Below, one piece after another: positions 7,552 through 11,502 of a stretch of DNA of 11,502 bases. Below the pieces are notes generated by a model, which was not told the DNA's origin, ran no database searches, and was given only the letters and a program-made list of their open reading frames with translations. A program made the translations under genes and the position numbers. Origin of the DNA: an uncultured Eubacteriaceae bacterium. GTDB lineage: Bacteria > Bacillota > Clostridia > Lachnospirales > CAG-274. Positions within the stretch are counted from its first letter, which is position 1; the number at the start of each line of letters is the position of its first letter. The stretch is from positions 1 through 11,502 of the forward strand of contig CANOGI010000048.1 in NCBI GenBank assembly GCA_947565475.1, in the 5' to 3' direction.

Positions 7552-7580
7552 ATTATATACCCGAACTAAAAAAAAAGCAA
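7552..7580 (-). promoter_or_regulatory. Probable promoter of the lyase gene
   Basis: On the minus strand TTGCTT (7580-7575) and a perfect TATAAT (7557-7552) are exactly 17 bases apart. Transcription would start near 7545 and give a leader of about 110 bases. The leader contains an AGGCC/GGCCT pair (7526-7522 and 7504-7500) and the 10-bp inverted repeat. A run of nine T (7576-7568) overlaps the -35 element and may end transcripts arriving from tldE. No catabolite-repression operator was recognised. Confidence 0.6.
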
Positions 7581-7626
7581 CTCCATATTTATAAATTTAT
7601 ATGAAAATTAACCGTACAAGTATAAC

Positions 7627-7676
7627 TTAATGTGAAATTTTGCACAAAGACTATTTTCGTCAACTTGCCACATTAA
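7627..7676. repeat. Inverted repeat across the tldE stop codon
   Basis: TTAATGTG (7627-7634) and CACATTAA (7669-7676) are perfect inverted copies 34 bases apart, spanning the TGA stop of tldE (7662-7660). The loop contains a smaller pairing (GAC, 7649-7651, with GTC, 7659-7661). There is no T tract directly after it, so it is not a standard terminator. It may stabilise the 3' end of the tldDE mRNA. Confidence 0.35.
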
Positions 7677-9009
7677 TATTTTTAACTAAAACAGACGGGC
7701 AGACAACAGCCCCTTTGCTCGTCTCCATACCAAAATACAAATCGTCGGAAACATTTAAAATATTCTTAAGAACATCAAAAAAATTTCCTGAAATTGTTAT
7801 TTGCTCAACAGGTTCCAAAACCTTTCCGCCTTTTACCAAAAGCCCATCGGCGGCAAGGGAAAAATTGCCCGAAATCGGCTCCGCGCCTGAATGAAGTCCG
7901 GAAAGCCCTGTAATAATCAACCCGTCGTAAAGCTTATAAATAAGCTCGTCAAAACTGATTTCCCCTTTCTCAAACACAAAATTCGTGGCTGCGGTTGATG
8001 ATGCTGACTTAAAACTCGCTTTAAACCCGTTTCCCGTGGATTTTATATTATCTTTAGCGGCTGATTTCAAATTATATAAAAACGTATTGAGCTTTCCATT
8101 CTCAATAACCGTCTTGTTATATGAGGCCACACCCTCCGAGTCAAAACCGCGGGTTGCGAAACCTCCTTCAAAAAGAGGCATGTCTTTTATTGTGACCCGC
8201 TCAGACGCTATTCGCTCTCCTACTTTCCCTTTGAGCAGAGATAAACCTCTCTGACAATTTTCGGCAAAAAAGCAATCCATAAAAGTTGTAAGTATATCTG
8301 CGAACGCCTCGTTTTTAAATATAATATTCATTTCACCCTTTTCCACAGGCTCGCTTCCAAGTAAACTCAATGCTTTTCGACAAGCATTTTCGGCAATTTT
8401 AACATAATTAATGGGGCCAAAATCCATTCCTCTCCAAAATTCTCCTCCGGTTTTTCTGATATTGCCATCCTCCGCCGTAACTAAAACATACACCGAAGCA
8501 TAATTTGATTTTTGAAAAAGTTCCAAATTCTCACTATTGGCTATATAAGTCTCACTCTCATTTGTTCCCACAAAACAGCTTTTCACAGAAATAATCCTTT
8601 TGTCATAGCTTAAAGCCGCTTTCTCAATATCCTTGCAAAGCTTTATTTTAAAATTTGGGTCATAATTGTCAAGCCTCTCGTTAAACACATTAACTTCCGG
8701 ATAATACTCGTCCCCCTGATATATATATTCTCCCTCGTCGTTAGCTATCTCTGAGTTTTTAATAACCGACTCCAATAAAAAATCAACGCTTTCCCTATCA
8801 AGCCGCTCTGAATAAGCGTACCCTGTTTTTCCTTTGATAATCGCTTTAAAAGAAACGCCCCCCGATGAATTATTATAATACTTTTCTATCTCGCCTTGAA
8901 AAACGCTGACCTTAAAATTTTTATCCATCTGATAAAAAAGCTCAAACTCAGTTATACCATGTTTTTCCGCCTCTTTAAAAATAATTTTCTTAAATTCCTT
9001 TATGTTCAT
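7660..9009 (-). CDS. tldE: TldE/PmbA, partner subunit of the TldD-TldE metallopeptidase
   Basis: This cytoplasmic protein pairs with TldD. The complex is known in E. coli to degrade small or unfolded peptides and the CcdA antitoxin, and to mature the peptide antibiotic microcin B17. The 449 residues are full family length. Typical PmbA features include GVSFKAIIKGKTGYAY (51-66), ERIASERVTI (265-274), FDSEGVAS (289-296), KSTGNG (323-328), and the C-terminal GNFSLAADG segment followed by EPVEQITISGN. As in PmbA proteins, the region matching TldD's HExxxH has no such motif, so this subunit is not expected to bind zinc. The ATG at 9009 lies five bases after the tldD stop, and GGAAGGGG within the end of tldD (9026-9019) acts as its ribosome site, implying translational coupling. 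Confident by overall pattern and neighbour. Confidence 0.93.
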   Translation of the reverse strand: MNIKEFKKIIFKEAEKHGITEFELFYQMDKNFKVSVFQGEIEKYYNNSSGGVSFKAIIKGKTGYAYSERLDRESVDFLLESVIKNSEIANDEGEYIYQGDEYYPEVNVFNERLDNYDPNFKIKLCKDIEKAALSYDKRIISVKSCFVGTNESETYIANSENLELFQKSNYASVYVLVTAEDGNIRKTGGEFWRGMDFGPINYVKIAENACRKALSLLGSEPVEKGEMNIIFKNEAFADILTTFMDCFFAENCQRGLSLLKGKVGERIASERVTIKDMPLFEGGFATRGFDSEGVASYNKTVIENGKLNTFLYNLKSAAKDNIKSTGNGFKASFKSASSTAATNFVFEKGEISFDELIYKLYDGLIITGLSGLHSGAEPISGNFSLAADGLLVKGGKVLEPVEQITISGNFFDVLKNILNVSDDLYFGMETSKGAVVCPSVLVKNINVAS

Positions 9010-9014
9010 AAAAA

Positions 9015-10406
9015 CTAACCCCTTCCCCCGACGGTTATATTATTGACTCTTATCATTGGTTGTCCTACGTCCACTGGGACGCTGCCGCTTGACGCCCCGC
9101 ACATTCCTGGGGCAAGCCTGAGATTATCGGAAACCATATCAATATTCATGAGTGCCTCGGCTCCCTTTCCTATTATCGTAGCGCCTCTTACGGGCTCGGC
9201 GATTTTACCGTTTCTTATCATATACGCCTCGTTTACCGCGAAATTAAACTCTCCCGTTACAGGATTTACCGAGCCCCCGCCCATATACTTGGCATAAATC
9301 CCATAATCCGTCGAGGAAATAATATCCTCCGCCTTATCCTCTCCCCTCTCAATATAAGTGTTTGTCATTCTTGAGACAGGTGCGAATTTATAGGATTCCC
9401 GCCTTGACGAGCCCGTAGAGCCCATATTAAGCTTCTTTCCGTTAAATTGATCGACTATATAGGATTTCAAAATTCCATTTTCAATCAAAACATTTTTTCT
9501 TCCTTCCGCTCCCTCGTCGTCAACATTAATAGAACCCCATTCATTTTGAATTGTTCCGTCATCCACAGCGGTAACTTTTTCCGACGCGATTTGCTCCCCC
9601 AGCTTATCGCAAAACACCGAAGCGTTTTTGGCTATCGCCGCCGCCTCAAGACTATGACCGCAAGCCTCGTGAAAAATAACCCCTCCAAAACCGTTATCGA
9701 TAACAACGGGCATTTTCCCTCCCGGGCAAAAATCCGCTTTAAGCATAGTAACAGCTGAACGAGCAGCTTCTTCAGCCATTTCGTTTAAATCAATCTCATC
9801 ATAAAACTCAAGCCCCTTTAAAGCTCCTGGCCCCAAATATCCTCTTTGTTTCTCGGTTTTCGACGAGGCCACAGCACTTATAAAAGCTCGTGTTCGCACA
9901 CGTTTGTCCCTTGACCAAAGCCCCCTTGAATTGGCGATTAACACCTCCTGCGTAGAATCAAAATATCCCATATTTGTCTGGCTTATCAAATTGCTGTATT
10001 TAAAAGCGGAATTACTCGCGTCAAAAAGCATATCAGCGATAACCTGCCTCTCCACGTCAGACGGCATAATAAGGGCTTTATGTCTGTTAGAGTCCCCGCT
10101 GTAATCTTTCTCGACAAAATCATTAATTACCGCCCCGTCATTTTTGTCCGCGGCTAAAGAGGCTTCCCTCGCCATTTTCATAAGATGGTCGTAAGATAAA
10201 TCGTTTGTATATGAATAAATAATTCTCTCTCCGCTGAAAATTCTAAGACCAAGGCCATAATCAAAACCCGAAATAATTTTGTCAGCCTTGCCGTTTATAA
10301 AAGATATATTATTTTTTTTGTTATACTCAATAAAAATTTCCGAAAAATCTCCCCCAAAAGAAAGAGCCTCCGATAAAATATCATAAACCTTTTGTTTCTC
10401 AAACAT
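9015..10406 (-). CDS. tldD: TldD, zinc metallopeptidase subunit
   Basis: This is the catalytic subunit of the cytoplasmic TldD-TldE peptidase. The 463 residues are close to the usual length. The zinc-binding HExxxH motif is HEACGH (His246, Glu247, His251) in GGVIFHEACGHSLEA. The family's further C-terminal Cys ligand matches Cys436 in PGMCGASSGSVPVDVGQP. Other TldD landmarks are GLGLRIFSG (51-59), DDEGAEG (296-302), GSTGSSRRESY (329-339) and YMGGGSVNPVTGEFNF (374-389). The start at 10406 is supported by AAGGGGAGA (10420-10412) six bases before it. A second strong AGGAGG lies further upstream but leads only to a two-codon frame. The tldD-tldE order and five-base gap show one operon. It is a housekeeping pair with no recognisable peptide-antibiotic precursor beside it. 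Confidence 0.96.
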   Translation of the reverse strand: MFEKQKVYDILSEALSFGGDFSEIFIEYNKKNNISFINGKADKIISGFDYGLGLRIFSGERIIYSYTNDLSYDHLMKMAREASLAADKNDGAVINDFVEKDYSGDSNRHKALIMPSDVERQVIADMLFDASNSAFKYSNLISQTNMGYFDSTQEVLIANSRGLWSRDKRVRTRAFISAVASSKTEKQRGYLGPGALKGLEFYDEIDLNEMAEEAARSAVTMLKADFCPGGKMPVVIDNGFGGVIFHEACGHSLEAAAIAKNASVFCDKLGEQIASEKVTAVDDGTIQNEWGSINVDDEGAEGRKNVLIENGILKSYIVDQFNGKKLNMGSTGSSRRESYKFAPVSRMTNTYIERGEDKAEDIISSTDYGIYAKYMGGGSVNPVTGEFNFAVNEAYMIRNGKIAEPVRGATIIGKGAEALMNIDMVSDNLRLAPGMCGASSGSVPVDVGQPMIRVNNITVGGRG

Positions 10407-10424
10407 AAAATTCTCCCCTTTTGT

Positions 10425-10484
10425 TTACGGCACTACGATTGCCTCCTGAATTTTCTCTACATCCCTCGGCAAACACACTGTCAA
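10425..10484 (-). promoter_or_regulatory. Candidate tldD promoter and leader with a start-stop frame
   Basis: On the minus strand a perfect TTGACA (10484-10479) is followed 17 bases later by a weak TGTAGA (10461-10456). Further down, AGGAGG (10447-10442) stands eight bases before GTG CCG TAA (10433-10425), a two-codon frame that is in phase with tldD. If this promoter is used, the start point falls almost on AGGAGG, so a promoter further upstream (TATAAT at 10621-10616, without a good -35) is also possible. Confidence 0.35.
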
Positions 10485-10511
10485 GCGAAATACATCTCCA
10501 CACAAATTAAT

Positions 10512-10526
10512 TTTTGTCTGACAAAA
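10512..10526. promoter_or_regulatory. 15-base palindrome upstream of tldD
   Basis: TTTTGTC T GACAAAA is a perfect palindrome with a one-base centre, located about 30 bases upstream of the candidate tldD -35. A related sequence, GTTGTCTGAATCTGAC on the minus strand, lies at 10586-10571 and shares TTGTCnGA. The arrangement resembles a regulator operator with a second partial site. The regulator is unknown. Confidence 0.4.
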
Positions 10527-10548
10527 CCAATTTAAAATTCTTTATCCA

Positions 10549-10570
10549 ACTTTCTTTTAATTAAGAAAGT
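10549..10570. repeat. 8-bp inverted repeat between tldD and the ferredoxin gene
   Basis: ACTTTCTT (10549-10556) and AAGAAAGT (10563-10570) are perfect inverted copies with a six-base loop. There is no T tract on either side. It may be an operator or a leader hairpin in this 390-base divergent intergenic region, which otherwise holds no gene. Confidence 0.3.
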
Positions 10571-10699
10571 AGTCAGATTCAGACAACGCCTAACTAATAA
10601 TTTTAACAAAAAACTATTATAAGAATTTAAAAATTGATTTGCGTGATATATTGCCGTCTTTGCTTTTTCTGTAATACTATCAATAATTTTTATAAAACT

Positions 10700-10733
10700 T
10701 TTACTTGCAAAATATTAAATTATATTATAAAAT
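10700..10733 (+). promoter_or_regulatory. Candidate ferredoxin promoter
   Basis: TTTACT (10700-10705) lies 17 bases before TATTAT (10723-10728). Alternatively TTGCAA (10705-10710) lies 17 bases before TAAAAT (10728-10733). The very AT-rich DNA prevents a choice. Either would give a leader of about 55-65 bases. That leader carries a perfect seven-base-pair hairpin, CTAAGGA (10738-10744) with TCCTTAG (10753-10759), which could protect the 5' end of a highly expressed short mRNA. Confidence 0.4.
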
Positions 10734-10796
10734 AAAGCTAAGGAATTAATAATCCTTAGTTCCACTATTTATTAAATATTACGGAGGTGCTTTATT

Positions 10797-10967
10797 ATGG
10801 CATATCAAATTAGTGATGAATGTATTAGCTGCGGCGCTTGCGCAAGCGAATGTCCTGTAAGTTGTATTTCTGAAGGCGATTCAAAATACGTGATTGACGA
10901 CAGCGCTTGCGTTGACTGCGGTACTTGCGCGAGTGTTTGTCCCGTGGGAGCTCCTACTCAAGGCTAA
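10797..10967 (+). CDS. Clostridial 2[4Fe-4S] ferredoxin
   Basis: This 56-residue cytoplasmic electron carrier would serve low-potential reactions such as pyruvate:ferredoxin oxidoreductase and hydrogenase. Two classic cluster motifs are visible: Cys9, Cys12, Cys15 and Cys19-Pro in CISCGACASECP, and Cys38, Cys41, Cys44 and Cys48-Pro in CVDCGTCASVCP. The two halves are related, as expected from the family's ancient duplication, and the length is standard. One additional cysteine, Cys23 (CPVSC), lies just after the first motif, where many clostridial ferredoxins have Ala. GGAGG at 10783-10787 stands nine bases before the ATG, a strong translation signal. The gene is monocistronic, divergent from tldD, and closed by two hairpins. 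Identification is certain; the partner enzymes cannot be read from this context. Confidence 0.97.
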   Translation: MAYQISDECISCGACASECPVSCISEGDSKYVIDDSACVDCGTCASVCPVGAPTQG

Positions 10968-10980
10968 TAAGAGACTTTAT

Positions 10981-11006
10981 ATAAAATGCTTGAATAAGCG
11001 TTTTAT
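10981..11006 (+). terminator. First hairpin after the ferredoxin gene
   Basis: ATAAAATGCTT (10981-10991) pairs with AAGCGTTTTAT (10996-11006) through eleven positions with one G-T wobble and a four-base loop. The 3' arm carries four T, so it may act as a weak terminator or as a 3' stability hairpin. The stronger terminator follows six bases later. Confidence 0.5.
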
Positions 11007-11011
11007 ATCTG

Positions 11012-11052
11012 CCTTATCAGTATGCTTTTTGTGTATGCTGATAAGGTTTTTT
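11012..11052 (+). terminator. Strong intrinsic terminator of the ferredoxin gene
   Basis: CCTTATCAG (11012-11020) pairs perfectly with CTGATAAGG (11038-11046). The stem extends five more pairs inward with two wobbles, giving fourteen pairs around a seven-base loop (11026-11032). Six T (11047-11052) follow directly. This is a textbook Rho-independent terminator. Confidence 0.92.
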
Positions 11053-11306
11053 ATTTCTGATTTTCCCATTTATAAACTTTCCACGGGAATTTAAAGTTAA
11101 AATTAATTATTTTATATTGTTTAACAATATTTACATTATATCACAAAAACACGAAAACCTAAACCCCTTTTTCATTTATTTTTCTTATAGCCCTTTTTAA
11201 ATCACACTTAACGACAGCTATACAAAAATTACCGTAAACATACCTGAAAACTAAAATATACATAAAAAAATTATGACAATCTTTTAAAAGTTTGTATTTA
11301 AACTAT
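11053..11306. other. AT-rich intergenic DNA with one palindrome
   Basis: No convincing gene is present here. ATATTGTT and AACAATAT form a 17-base palindrome with a one-base centre at 11114-11130. Next to it, on the minus strand, TGATATAAT (11143-11135) resembles an extended -10 promoter whose start point would fall near the palindrome and which would read back towards the ferredoxin terminator. No good -35 or open frame accompanies it, so its activity is doubtful. Confidence 0.4.
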
Positions 11307-11401
11307 TTGAAAATAATCAAAAGAAAACGAGATAAAAATTATTTTTTTATAGTCAAATCACTTGAAAAGGAGCAAAAGGAGACGAGATAAAAATTGTTTT
11401 T
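11307..11401. repeat. Two degenerate copies of a 40-base direct repeat
   Basis: Bases 11307-11346 and 11362-11401 align over 40 positions without gaps, with 34 identities and a period of 55. The shared core is ACGAGATAAAAATT. All six differences put G in the right copy where the left copy has A or T, so the left copy looks like one that has drifted towards the local base composition. The right copy abuts the GC-rich block at the window edge. Confidence 0.75.
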
Positions 11402-11502
11402 ACAAGGAAGAGGCTGGTCGTAAAGCTTCGCTTTACCGCTCGCCCACGCGTCCTGGGAAGGAGAGCGTAGTAGAAAGCCTACGCCGACTGACGATGACAC
11501 AG
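11402..11502. other. GC-rich hairpin-bearing block cut by the window edge
   Basis: By my count 58 of the last 102 bases are G or C, against very AT-rich DNA to the left. It contains a perfect seven-base-pair hairpin (GTAAAGC 11420-11426, GCTTTAC 11430-11436) and a six-base-pair hairpin (GCGTAG 11465-11470, CTACGC 11479-11484). It could be the edge of a dispersed repeat, a non-coding RNA or a mobile element. It does not look like a tRNA, and I do not recognise it. Confidence 0.45.

Noticed and set aside
10894..11094. Plus-strand 66-codon frame overlapping the ferredoxin end.
   Set aside because: It is out of frame with the ferredoxin and runs through both terminator hairpins, whose AT-rich arms produce its hydrophobic residues. 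It has no ribosome site.
11443..11453. CCCACGCGTCC resembles part of a cDNA cloning adapter.
   Set aside because: Only about eleven bases match and the flanks differ, so chance is more likely than contamination.
11339..11500. Minus-strand frame open to the right edge, 53 codons before its stop.
   Set aside because: It spans two blocks of very different composition and a direct repeat, has no recognisable protein motif, and may be a chance frame through a repeat element.

Overview
The window looks like chromosomal DNA of a low-GC, anaerobic Gram-positive bacterium of the Clostridia. The evidence is the AT-rich intergenic DNA, strong AGGAGG-type ribosome binding sites, a clostridial 2[4Fe-4S] ferredoxin, and a secreted enzyme held on the wall by S-layer homology (SLH) domains. 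I do not assign a genus.

Layout, left to right. Bases 1-371 are AT-rich. They hold a probable minus-strand promoter firing leftwards out of the window into a leader with a GC-rich, helix-enclosed patch, followed by the metA promoter region. metA (372-1277, +) encodes homoserine O-acyltransferase, and Glu111 predicts acetyl-CoA use. A strong inverted-repeat terminator (1396-1436) separates it from a convergent, very large minus-strand gene (1485-7433). That gene encodes a secreted protein of about 1982 residues: signal peptide, acidic stretch, two related jelly-roll-like modules, Ig-like modules, a family PL9 pectate lyase beta-helix with its Ca2+ and lysine residues intact, a linker, and three SLH domains. 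Upstream on the same strand is a tightly coupled tldD-tldE pair (10406 to 7660). It encodes the zinc peptidase TldD, with HExxxH and a C-terminal Cys, and its partner TldE/PmbA. Divergent from tldD is a short ferredoxin gene (10797-10967, +) followed by two hairpins. The last ~440 bases contain no convincing gene. They end in a degenerate 40-base direct repeat and a GC-rich hairpin-bearing block cut by the window edge.

The genes do not form one pathway. metA, tldDE and the ferredoxin are housekeeping units. The giant pectate lyase is the accessory element, implying growth on plant pectin at the cell surface, but no transporter, regulator or other pectin gene lies beside it here. No CRISPR array, tRNA, rRNA or transposase was seen. 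The least explained parts are the left-edge leader RNA, the duplicated modules of the lyase, the symmetric DNA elements upstream of tldD and the lyase, and the repeat block at the right edge.
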